From assembly GCF_004298475.1 (NCBI RefSeq), contig NZ_SCRP01000022.1, forward strand, positions 1 through 64,000: 64,000 bases of DNA. Reading direction: 5' to 3'. The notes beneath the pieces were generated by a model. The model saw nothing but the letters and a program-made list of their open reading frames with translations. It did no database searches and was not told where the DNA came from. This stretch comes from Paraburkholderia sp. Its GTDB lineage: Bacteria; Pseudomonadota; Gammaproteobacteria; Burkholderiales; Burkholderiaceae. Made by a program: the position numbers and the translations under genes. Positions 8,539 through 17,011 of this stretch are shown one piece after another. Each line of letters opens with the position of its first letter. Position 1 is the stretch's first letter.

Positions 8539-10116
8539 ATGCGTTTCCTGCGTTTTCTGAAGATTTTCTTCACGATTATCCGGTTCGGTCTCGATGAGGT
8601 GATGCTGAGCCGGATCAACGACCGGCGCGTGCGGCTGCTGTTGCGCATCACCACCATCGGCCGCCGTTTCAACCAGCCGCCCGGCGTGCGGCTGCGTCTC
8701 GCGCTGGAAAGCCTCGGCCCGATCTTCGTGAAGTTCGGCCAGGTGCTCTCCACGCGCAGCGATCTGCTGCCACCCGACATCTCCAGCGAACTCGCGCGAT
8801 TGCAGGACCAGGTGCCGCCGTTCGACTCGGCGGTGGCCATCGGCCTGATCGAGAAAGCGCTCGGTGCGCCCGTGGATTCGCTTTTCGACGAGTTCGAGCG
8901 CGTGCCCGTGGCGAGCGCGTCGATTGCCCAGGTGCACTTCGCGAAGGTGAAATCGGGGCAGCACGCGGGCAAGCCGGTTGCGGTGAAGGTCCTGCGGCCG
9001 AACATGCGCCCCGTGATCGATTCCGATCTCGCGCTGCTGCGCGACCTCGCCATGTGGGCCGAGCGGCTGTGGGCGGACGGCAAGCGCCTGAAGCCGCGCG
9101 AAGTGGTCGCCGAATTCGACAAGTACCTGCACGACGAGCTCGACCTCATGCGCGAGGCCGCCAACGCGAGCCAGTTGCGCCGCAACTTCGCGGGCCTCGA
9201 CCTGCTGCTCGTGCCGGAAATGTACTGGGAATTCAGCACGTCCAGCGTGCTCGTGATGGAGCGCATGGTCGGCGTGCCGATCAGCCGCGTGGATCAGTTG
9301 CGTGCGGCGGGCGTCGATATTCCGAAACTCGCGCGCGAGGGCGTCGAGATTTTCTTCACGCAGGTGTTCCGCGACGGCTTTTTCCATGCCGACATGCACC
9401 CCGGCAACATCCAGGTGAGCCTCGATCCGGCGCACTTCGGGCGCTACATTGCGCTCGACTTCGGTATCGTCGGCGCGCTTTCCGACTTCGACAAGAATTA
9501 CCTCGCCCAGAACTTCCTCGCGTTCTTCAAGCGCGACTATCACCGGGTCGCCACGCTGCACATCGAGTCGGGCTGGGTGCCGCCCACGACGCGCGTCGAG
9601 GAGCTGGAGAGCGCGATCCGCGCCGTGTGCGAGCCGTACTTCGACCGCGCGCTGAAGGACATCTCGCTCGGCCAGGTGCTGCTGCGGCTTTTCCAGACTT
9701 CGCGCCGTTTCAACGTCGAAATCCAGCCGCAGCTCGTGCTGCTGCAAAAGACCATGCTGAACGTCGAGGGGCTGGGGCGCTCGCTCGATCCGGAGCTCGA
9801 TCTCTGGAAGACGGCGAAGCCGTATCTCGAACGCTGGATGACCGAGCAGATCGGTCTGCGCGGCTGGTACGAGCGCTTCAAGATCGAAGCGCCGCAATGG
9901 AGCAAGACGCTGCCGCAGTTGCCGCGCCTCGTCCATCAGGCGCTTCAGCACCGCGAGGGCGCCGCCCATCTCGCCGACGAGGAAACGCTGCGCGCCCTGC
10001 TCGCCGAACAACGCCGCACGAACCGGCTGCTGCAAGGCGCGCTGGTGTTCGGCATTGCGGTGGGCGTGGGCATGGTGGTGGCGCGCGTGTGGATTGCACT
10101 TGCCGCGGGCGGTTGA
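8539..10116 (+). CDS. ubiB: Ubiquinone biosynthesis protein kinase-like ATPase UbiB
   Basis: A 525-residue member of the ABC1/ADCK (UbiB) atypical kinase family, needed for ubiquinone synthesis through an ATPase activity thought to extract lipid intermediates. It shows the KxGQ motif ([16 protein letters not shown]), the alanine-rich loop [10 protein letters not shown], the VAVKVLRPN lysine, the catalytic loop HADMHPGN (H283-N290) and the metal-binding DFG (D307-G309). The C-terminus has a hydrophobic anchor ([21 protein letters not shown], about 500-521). It starts 3 bp after ubiJ, so the two are translationally linked. Confidence 0.96.
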   Translation: MRFLRFLKIFFTIIRFGLDEVMLSRINDRRVRLLLRITTIGRRFNQPPGVRLRLALESLGPIFVKFGQVLSTRSDLLPPDISSELARLQDQVPPFDSAVAIGLIEKALGAPVDSLFDEFERVPVASASIAQVHFAKVKSGQHAGKPVAVKVLRPNMRPVIDSDLALLRDLAMWAERLWADGKRLKPREVVAEFDKYLHDELDLMREAANASQLRRNFAGLDLLLVPEMYWEFSTSSVLVMERMVGVPISRVDQLRAAGVDIPKLAREGVEIFFTQVFRDGFFHADMHPGNIQVSLDPAHFGRYIALDFGIVGALSDFDKNYLAQNFLAFFKRDYHRVATLHIESGWVPPTTRVEELESAIRAVCEPYFDRALKDISLGQVLLRLFQTSRRFNVEIQPQLVLLQKTMLNVEGLGRSLDPELDLWKTAKPYLERWMTEQIGLRGWYERFKIEAPQWSKTLPQLPRLVHQALQHREGAAHLADEETLRALLAEQRRTNRLLQGALVFGIAVGVGMVVARVWIALAAGG

Positions 10117-10137
10117 GTCTTCGCAACTTGCACCGGA

Positions 10138-10174
10138 CAGGCACCGACCAGGCAACAACAGGCACCAACAGGCA
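10138..10174. repeat. CAGGCA repeat with 10-11 bp period, 4 copies
   Basis: CAGGCA begins at 10138, 10149, 10159 and 10169 in the 79-bp gap between ubiB and the TPMT-like gene. The array ends a few bases before the ribosome binding site AGAAGGAGA. Confidence 0.7.
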
Positions 10175-10195
10175 CAGAGCAGAAGGAGATCGAGC

Positions 10196-10858
10196 ATGAA
10201 CGAACCGGTTCGCCCCACGCAGTCCCAAGGTGTGCCCGAATTCGATACGCGCGATCCCGGGCTCGCATCGTTCTGGGACGAGCGCTTCAGCCGCGGCTTC
10301 ACGCCGTGGGACCAGGCGGGCGTCCAGCCGCAATTCGAAGCGTTCGCCGCGGCTCACCCCGCTGCAGCCGTGCTGATTCCCGGCTGCGGCAACGCGTGGG
10401 AAGCAGGCTGGCTTGCCGGGCACGGCCGTACGGTGCGCGCCATCGACTTCGCCCCGGCTGCGGTCGCGAGTGCGCGTGCGGCGCTCGGTGAGCACGCGGC
10501 GGTGGTCGAGCAGGCCGACTTCTTCACCTACGAGCCGCCGTTCGCACCCGGATGGATCTTCGAGCGCGCGTTCCTGTGTGCGCTTCCGCCCGCGTACTAT
10601 CCGCGTTACGCGCAGCGCATGGCCACGTTGCTGAAGCCCGGCGCGCTGCTCGCGGGTTACTTTTTCATCGGCGAGCCGCAGAAAGGGCCTCCGTTCCCGA
10701 TGCGGCGCGATCAACTCGACGCGCTGCTCTCGCCGTATTTCACCTTGCTCGACGAGCAGCCTGCGGTCCGCTCGCTGCCGGTGTTCGAGGGCCGCGAGCG
10801 CTGGATGACCTGGCGTCGCAACGACGAGCGCGTCGAAACTGTCACGCCGGCCACTTGA
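10196..10858 (+). CDS. TPMT-like SAM-dependent methyltransferase
   Basis: A 220-residue class I methyltransferase of the thiopurine S-methyltransferase family. It contains SFWDERFSRGFTPWDQAG, typical of bacterial TPMT/thiol methyltransferases, then SAM motif I VLIPGCGNAWEAGWLA, RAIDFAPAAV, and the post-motif GYFFIGEPQKGPPFPM. Bacterial members methylate thiols, selenium or tellurium compounds; the substrate here is open. ATG 10196 is chosen for the strong AGAAGGAGA ribosome binding site. The open frame extends further upstream only into ubiB. Confidence 0.85.
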   Translation: MNEPVRPTQSQGVPEFDTRDPGLASFWDERFSRGFTPWDQAGVQPQFEAFAAAHPAAAVLIPGCGNAWEAGWLAGHGRTVRAIDFAPAAVASARAALGEHAAVVEQADFFTYEPPFAPGWIFERAFLCALPPAYYPRYAQRMATLLKPGALLAGYFFIGEPQKGPPFPMRRDQLDALLSPYFTLLDEQPAVRSLPVFEGRERWMTWRRNDERVETVTPAT

Positions 10859-10887
10859 TCGGCGCTCGGTCCGCCCCAAACTGTCAG

Positions 10888-10920
10888 AAATTGGCCGCGA
10901 ATTGGCCACGAATTGGTCAC
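10888..10920. repeat. 11-bp tandem repeat, 3 copies
   Basis: The units AAATTGGCCGC, GAATTGGCCAC and GAATTGGTCAC run head to tail after the methyltransferase gene and are followed by a diverged GACCGGCC. The period is exactly 11 bp. Confidence 0.75.
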
Positions 10921-10967
10921 GACCGGCCCCCTCCCGGCAAAAGCCAGGGCGGGCGATCGATTGCGGC

Positions 10968-10973
10968 TATAAT
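10968..10973 (+). promoter_or_regulatory. Candidate -10 box for fmdB-DUF502-aspS
   Basis: A perfect TATAAT in a TGCGGCTATAAT context, 46 nt before the FmdB start. No good -35 is visible, which is common for promoters in such GC-rich genomes. Confidence 0.5.
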
Positions 10974-11019
10974 TCAAGGCTTTGCAGGCATTTGTCAGAT
11001 TTTCACCGGGATAGAGATC

Positions 11020-11415
11020 ATGCCGATCTACGCTTATCGCTGCGAATCGTGCGGCTTCGAGAAGGACGTGCTGCAAAAGCTCAGCGATGCGCCCCTCACC
11101 CAATGCACGAATTGCGGTGCCGAAACGTTCCGCAAGCAGGTGACCGCGGCTGGCTTCCAGCTGAAGGGCTCGGGCTGGTACGTGACCGATTTCCGTGGCG
11201 GCAGTAGTAACGGCAACGGTACGAGCGCGGCTGCAACCGGCGCGAAGGCGGCGGGCGAGTCTGAGGCGTCGTCCGGGGGCGGCAAGCCGGCTGGCGAGAG
11301 CGCTGCGGCACCGGCAGGGTCGGGCACAAGCACGGGCGCAAGCACCAGCGCAGCTTCGGGAACAGGCACGAGCACGAACACAAGCGCGACGGCCAGCACG
11401 GCGGGAACCACCTGA
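11020..11415 (+). CDS. FmdB family zinc-ribbon protein with low-complexity tail
   Basis: A 131-residue protein. Residues 1-45 form a zinc ribbon (MPIYAYRCESCG then CTNCG), the FmdB/CxxC_CXXC regulatory-domain family named after a formamidase-operon regulator. GFQLKGSGWYVTDF is the usual family continuation. From about residue 62 to the end the sequence is almost only Gly, Ser, Ala and Thr, with no predicted fold. Family members are common near aspS in betaproteobacteria. The role is unknown; RNA or ribosome association has been suggested but is not shown by this sequence. Confidence 0.85.
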   Translation: MPIYAYRCESCGFEKDVLQKLSDAPLTQCTNCGAETFRKQVTAAGFQLKGSGWYVTDFRGGSSNGNGTSAAATGAKAAGESEASSGGGKPAGESAAAPAGSGTSTGASTSAASGTGTSTNTSATASTAGTT

Positions 11416-11492
11416 GAATCCGCGGCCCGGTTACACGCCGGGCCGCACGTACGCTGTGCTGACGCGGCGCGGCTCGCATGGCGGTGTAGACG

Positions 11493-12131
11493 ATGACGAA
11501 GAAAGCGACGCTCAAATCCGTATTTCTGACTGGCCTCCTGGTGCTGGTTCCGCTCGCCATCACGCTATGGGTGCTGAAACTGATCATCGGCACGATGGAT
11601 GAGACGTTGCTGCTGCTGCCCGAAGCGTGGCGGCCCGTGCGGCTTTTCGGCCTGCGTCTGCCGGGCATTGGCGCGATCCTCACGCTCGCGTTCATCTTCG
11701 CGGTCGGCCTTCTGACGCACAACTTCATCGGCCAGAAGCTCGTCTCGTGGTGGAACGCGCTCGTGCGCCGCATTCCGCTCGTCGGGCCGCTGTACAGCAG
11801 CGTCCAGCAGGTCTCCGATACGTTGCTCTCAAGTAACGGCAACGCGTTTCGCAAGGCGCTGCTGATCGAATACCCGCGCCGCGGCTCGTGGACGATCGCT
11901 TTTCTCACCGGCGTGCCGGGCGGCGACGTGGTGAATCATCTGCGGGAGCCGCACGTCAGCGTCTACGTTCCCACCACGCCGAATCCCACCTCGGGTTTTT
12001 TCCTGATGGTGCCGAAAAGCGAGGTGATCGAGCTGGATATGAGCGTCGATGCGGCGCTCAAGTATATTGTTTCGATGGGCGTCGTCGCCCCGGCAGCGCC
12101 TGTGCGCCGTCCCATCGATCCTCCGCTGTAA
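11493..12131 (+). CDS. DUF502 family inner-membrane protein
   Basis: A 212-residue membrane protein with two strong transmembrane segments (SVFLTGLLVLVPLAITLWVL, about 9-28, and IGAILTLAFIFAVGLLTHNF, about 59-78). A soluble C-terminal domain follows, with the family pattern IPLVGPLYSSVQQ and FLTGVPGG. DUF502 proteins are widespread in proteobacteria, and no biochemical function is firmly assigned. It sits between the FmdB protein and aspS (79-bp gap) and is probably in the same operon. Confidence 0.85.
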   Translation: MTKKATLKSVFLTGLLVLVPLAITLWVLKLIIGTMDETLLLLPEAWRPVRLFGLRLPGIGAILTLAFIFAVGLLTHNFIGQKLVSWWNALVRRIPLVGPLYSSVQQVSDTLLSSNGNAFRKALLIEYPRRGSWTIAFLTGVPGGDVVNHLREPHVSVYVPTTPNPTSGFFLMVPKSEVIELDMSVDAALKYIVSMGVVAPAAPVRRPIDPPL

Positions 12132-12210
12132 TACCGGGCGCCGGGCGCGGCTCATGACCGCGCCCGGCTCGCCCGTTCAAATTATTCATGCATAACGAAA
12201 GACGAACATC

Positions 12211-14016
12211 ATGTCGATGAGATCTGAATATTGCGGTCTGGTGACCGAGCAGTTCCTGGGTCAAACTGTTTCGCTGTGCGGATGGGTGCATCGCCGCCGC
12301 GACCATGGCGGCGTCATCTTCATCGATCTGCGTGATCGCGAGGGCCTCGTTCAGGTTGTCTGCGACCCGGACCGCGCAGAGATGTTCAAGGTGGCTGAAG
12401 GCGTGCGCAACGAATTCTGCGTGCGCATCACGGGTGTCGTGCGCAACCGTCCGGAAGGCACGGTCAACGCGAACCTCACGAGCGGCAAGATCGAAGTGCT
12501 GTGCCACGAACTCGTGGTGCTGAACGCGTCGGTTACGCCGCCGTTCCAGCTCGACGACGACAACCTCTCCGAAACCACGCGCCTCACGCATCGCGTGCTC
12601 GACCTGCGCCGTCCGCAGATGCAGCACAACCTGCGCCTGCGCTATCGCGTGACGATGGCCGTGCGCAAGTATCTCGACGCGCTCGGCTTCATCGACATCG
12701 AAACGCCGATGCTCACGAAGAGCACGCCGGAAGGCGCGCGCGACTACCTCGTGCCCTCGCGCGTGAACGCCGGCCAGTTCTTCGCACTCCCGCAATCGCC
12801 GCAGCTTTTCAAGCAACTGCTGATGGTGGCGAACTTCGATCGCTACTACCAGATCGTCAAGTGCTTCCGCGACGAAGACCTGCGCGCCGACCGTCAGCCC
12901 GAATTCACGCAGATCGACTGCGAAACGTCGTTCCTCGGCGAGCAGGAAATCCGCGACCTGTTCGAAGACATGGCGCGTCACGTGTTCCGCGAGACCATCG
13001 GCGTCGAACTCGATGCGAAGTTCACGGTCATGCAGTACTCGGAAGCCATGAGCCGTTTCGGTTCGGACAAGCCGGACCTGCGCGTGAAGCTCGAATTCAC
13101 CGAACTGACCGACGCCATGAAGGACGTCGACTTCAAGGTGTTCAGCGCACCGGCCAACACGAAGGACGGCCGCGTCGCGGCGCTGCGCGTGCCGAAGGGC
13201 GGCGAACTCTCGCGCGGCGATATCGACGGCTACACGGAATTCGTGCGCATCTACGGCGCGAAGGGTCTCGCGTGGATCAAGGTCAACGAAGTGGCGAAGG
13301 GCCGTGACGGCCTGCAAAGCCCGATCGTCAAGAACCTGCACGACGCCGCGATTGCCGCGATCCTCGAGCGCACCGGCGCGCAGGACGGCGACATCATCTT
13401 CTTCGCGGCCGACCGCGCGAAGGTCGTGAACGACAGCCTGGGCGCGCTGCGCCTGAAGATCGGCCACTCGGAATTCGGCAAGGCCAACGGTCTCGTCGAG
13501 AGCGGCTGGCGTCCGCTGTGGGTCATCGACTTCCCGATGTTCGAGTACGACGAGGAAGAGAACCGCCACGTGGCCGCGCATCACCCGTTCACGAGCCCGA
13601 AGGACGAGCACCTGGAATACCTCGAATCGGATCCGGGCCGCTGCCTCGCGAAGGCCTACGACATGGTGCTGAACGGCTGGGAAATCGGCGGCGGCTCGGT
13701 GCGTATCTATCAGGAAGAAGTGCAGAGCAAGGTGTTCCGCGCGCTGAAGATCGGTCCGGAGGAAGCGCGGGCGAAGTTCGGCTTCCTGCTCGACGCGCTG
13801 CAGTACGGCGCGCCGCCGCACGGCGGCATCGCGTTCGGCCTCGACCGCATCGTCACGATGATGGCCGGCGCCGATTCGATCCGCGACGTGATCGCGTTCC
13901 CGAAGACGCAACGCGCCCAGTGTCTGCTCACGCAGGCGCCGAGCCCGGTGGACGAGCGCCAGCTGCGCGAACTCCACATCCGTCTGCGTCAGCCCGAGCA
14001 GAAGGCTGCACAGTAA
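12211..14016 (+). CDS. aspS: Aspartyl-tRNA synthetase (probably non-discriminating)
   Basis: A class IIb aminoacyl-tRNA synthetase of 601 residues, normal for bacterial AspRS. It has the OB-fold anticodon domain ([18 protein letters not shown]), motif 2 ([19 protein letters not shown]), the bacterial GAD insertion (about 300-430) and motif 3 ([14 protein letters not shown]). Residue 32 is His in RDHGG. In Pseudomonas AspRS the equivalent histidine is linked to charging both tRNA-Asp and tRNA-Asn, whereas discriminating enzymes such as E. coli carry Leu. The enzyme may therefore feed a GatCAB transamidation route to Asn-tRNA. A terminator follows at 14098. Confidence 0.97.
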   Translation: MSMRSEYCGLVTEQFLGQTVSLCGWVHRRRDHGGVIFIDLRDREGLVQVVCDPDRAEMFKVAEGVRNEFCVRITGVVRNRPEGTVNANLTSGKIEVLCHELVVLNASVTPPFQLDDDNLSETTRLTHRVLDLRRPQMQHNLRLRYRVTMAVRKYLDALGFIDIETPMLTKSTPEGARDYLVPSRVNAGQFFALPQSPQLFKQLLMVANFDRYYQIVKCFRDEDLRADRQPEFTQIDCETSFLGEQEIRDLFEDMARHVFRETIGVELDAKFTVMQYSEAMSRFGSDKPDLRVKLEFTELTDAMKDVDFKVFSAPANTKDGRVAALRVPKGGELSRGDIDGYTEFVRIYGAKGLAWIKVNEVAKGRDGLQSPIVKNLHDAAIAAILERTGAQDGDIIFFAADRAKVVNDSLGALRLKIGHSEFGKANGLVESGWRPLWVIDFPMFEYDEEENRHVAAHHPFTSPKDEHLEYLESDPGRCLAKAYDMVLNGWEIGGGSVRIYQEEVQSKVFRALKIGPEEARAKFGFLLDALQYGAPPHGGIAFGLDRIVTMMAGADSIRDVIAFPKTQRAQCLLTQAPSPVDERQLRELHIRLRQPEQKAAQ

Positions 14017-14067
14017 GGACGCGCAGTCGGTGCGGCGGGCCCCGCGGGCCGGGGCGCCGTACGGAAC

Positions 14068-14095
14068 AACGCAAACGCAACGCAAACGCAACGCA
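14068..14095. repeat. 11-bp tandem repeat, 2.5 copies
   Basis: AACGCAAACGC at 14068-14078 and 14079-14089, then AACGCA, directly ahead of the aspS terminator. Confidence 0.7.
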
Positions 14096-14097
14096 GG

Positions 14098-14121
14098 AAA
14101 GGCGCATCGAGCGCCTTTTTT
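14098..14121 (+). terminator. Intrinsic terminator of aspS
   Basis: AAAGGCGC (14098-14105) pairs with GCGCCTTT (14111-14118) over the loop ATCGA and runs into TTTTTT. This is a classical rho-independent terminator about 80 nt after the aspS stop. Confidence 0.85.
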
Positions 14122-14227
14122 GCTTTTTGCGTTACATTTTCTCCTTATATTTTCTCTTTGCGTTTTCTCTGTCAGGCCCGCGCGAGTGACGAAGCGTGCC
14201 GCGAGAGGCCGCCCACGCTCCGTCACC

Positions 14228-14704
14228 ATGCAGAAGCCGCCGAAGATTCCGGAATCCGTACTCGTCGTCATTCATACGCCGCAGCTCGAAGTGCTGATCA
14301 TCGAACGCGCCGACCGGCCGGGTTTCTGGCAGTCGGTGACGGGCTCGAAAGACCGCCTCGACGAGCCGCTCGCCGAAACCGCCGTGCGCGAGGTGGGCGA
14401 GGAAACCGGCATCGTCGTCGGTTCGCGCGGCGTGCCGCACGCCGCGCTTGTCGACTGGCGCCATACGATCGAATACGAGATCTATCCGGTCTGGCGGTAT
14501 CGCTACGCAAGCGGCGTCACCCGCAACACCGAACACTGGTTCAGCCTCGAAGTGCCGCACGGCACGCCCGTCACGCTCGCGCCGCGCGAGCACATTGCGT
14601 ATCTCTGGCTGCCGTACGAAGAGGCGGCCGCGAAGTGCTTCTCGTCGTCCAACCGCGAGGCGATCCTGCAATTGCCCGACCGGCTGCGCGGAGCGCGCGT
14701 GTGA
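14228..14704 (+). CDS. nudB: Dihydroneopterin triphosphate diphosphatase (Nudix)
   Basis: A 158-residue Nudix hydrolase. NudB removes pyrophosphate from dihydroneopterin triphosphate in folate synthesis and also acts on dATP. The Nudix box runs from GSKDRLDEPLAETAVREVGE into ETGIV. Other family landmarks are PGFWQSVTGS and the C-terminal SSSNREAILQLP. The start is ATG 14228, since an open frame upstream to 14030 crosses the aspS terminator. The TGA stop overlaps the clsB ATG by one base (TGATG), so the pair is translationally coupled. Confidence 0.88.
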   Translation: MQKPPKIPESVLVVIHTPQLEVLIIERADRPGFWQSVTGSKDRLDEPLAETAVREVGEETGIVVGSRGVPHAALVDWRHTIEYEIYPVWRYRYASGVTRNTEHWFSLEVPHGTPVTLAPREHIAYLWLPYEEAAAKCFSSSNREAILQLPDRLRGARV

Positions 14705-16083
14705 TGGATATCGATCCGCGGCGCGCTGTCCGGCTGCACGAACTGCTGCTCGGCCGGCGCTACCGGACTCGCTATCGCTTCACGAGCGGCAATGACGTGC
14801 GCCTGTTCGGCTCGGGCGCGGCGCTCTTTGGCGCGATGATCGAGCGCATCGACGCGGCCACGCGCGACGTCGCGCTCGAAACCTATATCTTTCGCGACGA
14901 CGGCATGGGCAGCGCCGTTTCGGCGGCGCTCGTGCGCGCCGCAGCGCGCGGCGTGCGCGTGCGCGTGATTACCGACGGCATCGGCAGCCCGCACACGGCG
15001 CTCTTCGACGGCTGGCCCACAGCCGGTGTCGAACATCGCGTCTACAACCCGCACATCTTCGGCCGCTTCGGCTTTTCTCGCACGCACCGCAAGCTCGCCG
15101 TCATCGACGATCAGTACGCGTATTGCGGCGGCATCAACGTCATCGACGATCTCGAACAGGACGGCAGGACGCTGCCGTTCGTCCGTTGGGATTTTGCCGT
15201 CGAGTTGAGTGGCCCCGTGGTGGTCGACGTACGCGAGGTGTTCGAATTCCAGTGGAGCCGCATTCAACTCGGCTACCGGCCGCCGGTGCCGCGCTCGGCC
15301 GCGGTGCAGCCGTTTCCCGGCGTGCCTGCGAGCGCGGGCTTGCTCTCGCCGCATCCGACCGGCCACGGCACGGGCCGCCGCGCGCGGCCCGTTGACGACG
15401 CCCTGCGCGAGCTGGCGCGCGCCGTGCCGCGCGGGCGTGCGGCGCGCATTGTCGAGCGGCTGCGTGCGCGCCTGCGCGCGAGCGTGCGCGATCCGCGCAC
15501 CGCGCGCGTGCCGTGCGTGGCGTTTGTCGCGCGCGACAACGTCGTGAACCGGCGCACCATCGAAAGGGCCTATCTCGACGCCATCGGCGCCGCGCGCGAC
15601 GAAGTGCTGCTCGCCAACCCGTATTTCATGCCCGGGCGGCGGCTGCGGCGCTCGCTGGTCGAAGCGGCCGGACGCGGGATTACCGTGCGCCTCCTGATCG
15701 GGCGAAAGGAGTTCAAACTCCTCGACTACGCAGTGCCGTTCCTCTATCACACGCTCTTGTCCGCGGGCGTGCACATCGCCGAATACGAAAAGACCATGCT
15801 GCACGGCAAGGTGGCGGTCGTGGATTCGAAGTGGGCCACCGTGGGCTCCTCGAATCTCGACGCGCTGAGCCTCGTGCTCAACAACGAGGCCAACGTGGTG
15901 ATGGTGCTGCATCCGCAGATCCAGCAACTGCGCGACGCGATTCTGGCGGCGTTCAGCGACGCCAGGCCGATCGACCGCGCGCGCTACGAGGCACGCCCGG
16001 TGCTTGAGCGGACGGTAAGCTGGCTCGCCTATTCGGCCTATCGCGCGGTCATGAAGCTGCTGACGATCGGCGGCTACGATTAA
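14704..16083 (+). CDS. clsB: Cardiolipin synthase B-type phospholipase D family protein
   Basis: A 459-residue PLD-superfamily enzyme that should join phosphatidylglycerol-type lipids to make cardiolipin at the inner membrane. It carries two HKD motifs, HRKLAVIDDQYAYCGG (about 122-137) and LHGKVAVVDSKWATVGSSN (about 366-384). Both include His, Lys and Asp, followed by Gly-Gly or Gly-Ser-Ser-Asn. There is no N-terminal transmembrane pair, which fits ClsB rather than ClsA. An Arg/Pro-rich linker (about 200-270) separates the halves. It is coupled to nudB. The exact substrate is inferred from the family. Confidence 0.85.
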   Translation: MDIDPRRAVRLHELLLGRRYRTRYRFTSGNDVRLFGSGAALFGAMIERIDAATRDVALETYIFRDDGMGSAVSAALVRAAARGVRVRVITDGIGSPHTALFDGWPTAGVEHRVYNPHIFGRFGFSRTHRKLAVIDDQYAYCGGINVIDDLEQDGRTLPFVRWDFAVELSGPVVVDVREVFEFQWSRIQLGYRPPVPRSAAVQPFPGVPASAGLLSPHPTGHGTGRRARPVDDALRELARAVPRGRAARIVERLRARLRASVRDPRTARVPCVAFVARDNVVNRRTIERAYLDAIGAARDEVLLANPYFMPGRRLRRSLVEAAGRGITVRLLIGRKEFKLLDYAVPFLYHTLLSAGVHIAEYEKTMLHGKVAVVDSKWATVGSSNLDALSLVLNNEANVVMVLHPQIQQLRDAILAAFSDARPIDRARYEARPVLERTVSWLAYSAYRAVMKLLTIGGYD

Positions 16084-16086
16084 GTC

Positions 16087-16128
16087 CAACCCGGCCCAAC
16101 CCAGGCGCAACCCGGCCCAACCCAGGCG
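16087..16128. repeat. 21-bp tandem repeat, 2 copies (each a 10+11 bp pair)
   Basis: Two perfect 21-bp units begin at 16087 and 16108. Each is made of CAACCCGGCC followed by CAACCCAGGCG, so the array reads as four half-units spaced 10 or 11 bp. It starts 3 bp after the clsB stop. Confidence 0.8.
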
Positions 16129-16222
16129 CCCCCGTCGTGTCTGCCATACGAAGAGATAAGGGCGCAATCGATGGAAGCCGCGCTTGTGCGCGGCGTGCTT
16201 TGCCCCAGAATTAGAGCATTCG

Positions 16223-16240
16223 TTAGAAACCGGTTTCTAA
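16223..16240. promoter_or_regulatory. Perfect 18-bp palindrome, likely TetR operator
   Basis: TTAGAAACCGGTTTCTAA is a perfect inverted repeat 100 bp before the tetR start. Its core GAAAC-CG-GTTTC fits the PsrA-type site as I recall it from Pseudomonas (C/GAAAC, 2-4 nt, GTTTG/C). It lies in the AT-rich promoter region, with TAATAA overlapping its right end. It is the probable autoregulatory site of the adjacent regulator. Confidence 0.7.
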
Positions 16241-16340
16241 TAAAGTGCTTGTTTCGCGGACGGCTGTACTCAACAATAGTACGTCCGTTCGATTCTATAT
16301 CGGCCTTTATTCCGGCCACATCGTTACGGTAAAAACAGCT

Positions 16341-16940
16341 ATGCGAAAAGGCGAACAGACACGAGCCGCAATTCTCGATGCAGCACTCGACCTGGCAGGT
16401 CGTGATGGACTGGAAGGTCTGACGATCGGCCTGCTGGCGGAGCGCATGCAGATGAGCAAGAGCGGCGTCTTCGCTCATTTCGGTTCGCGCGAGGATCTGC
16501 AGGCCGAGGTGGTGCGCGAGTATCACCGCAGATTCGAGGAAGAAGTCTTCTTCCCGAGCCTGCATGAACCGCGTGGTTTGCCCCGTCTGCGTGCGATGCT
16601 GTCGCGGTGGTTCGAGAAGCGCATTCACGAAGTCACGACCGGCTGCATCTACATCAGCGGCGCGGTGGAGTACGACGACCGCGCGGACAGCCAGGTGCGC
16701 GAGCAGCTCGTGTCGAGCGTCACGATCTGGCGTGCGGCGCTGCTGCGCGCGATTTCGCAGGCGATCGAAGAAGGCCATCTGCGCCGCGACACCGATCCGG
16801 GGCTGATGCTGTTCGAAGTCTATAGCGTCACGCTCGGCCTGCATCATGACGGTCGCTTCCTGCATCTGCCGGACGCACCGAAACATGCGTGGGCCGCGCT
16901 GGAAAAACTGATTGTTTCGTATCAGAGCGAAGGCCGGTAA
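16341..16940 (+). CDS. TetR/AcrR family regulator, probably of fatty-acid degradation
   Basis: A 199-residue TetR-type repressor. The N-terminal helix-turn-helix spans about 7-52 (TRAAILDAALDLAGRDGLEG, then TIGLLAERMQMSKSGVFAHF). The ligand-binding domain holds AMLSRWFEKRIHE and VEYDDRADSQVREQL. It is followed 71 bp later by an acyl-CoA dehydrogenase, a FadN-type enzyme and a thiolase, all on the same strand, so an acyl-CoA or fatty-acid ligand is the natural guess (compare PsrA and Bacillus FadR, both TetR types). A perfect palindrome at 16223-16240 is the likely operator. The start is ATG 16341; upstream in-frame codons lie in the promoter region. Confidence 0.85.
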   Translation: MRKGEQTRAAILDAALDLAGRDGLEGLTIGLLAERMQMSKSGVFAHFGSREDLQAEVVREYHRRFEEEVFFPSLHEPRGLPRLRAMLSRWFEKRIHEVTTGCIYISGAVEYDDRADSQVREQLVSSVTIWRAALLRAISQAIEEGHLRRDTDPGLMLFEVYSVTLGLHHDGRFLHLPDAPKHAWAALEKLIVSYQSEGR

Positions 16941-17011
16941 CGGTTGGCTAGTGGCGCGAGGCGCGTCGCGGCGGCGGTTGATCGGCAACGCTCTTAATCT
17001 GGAGAGAAGAG

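Noticed and set aside
16087..16128. Direct 21-bp repeat as a possible phage or plasmid attachment site
   Set aside because: No integrase, no tRNA and no second distant copy. It behaves as a short tandem repeat like others in the window.
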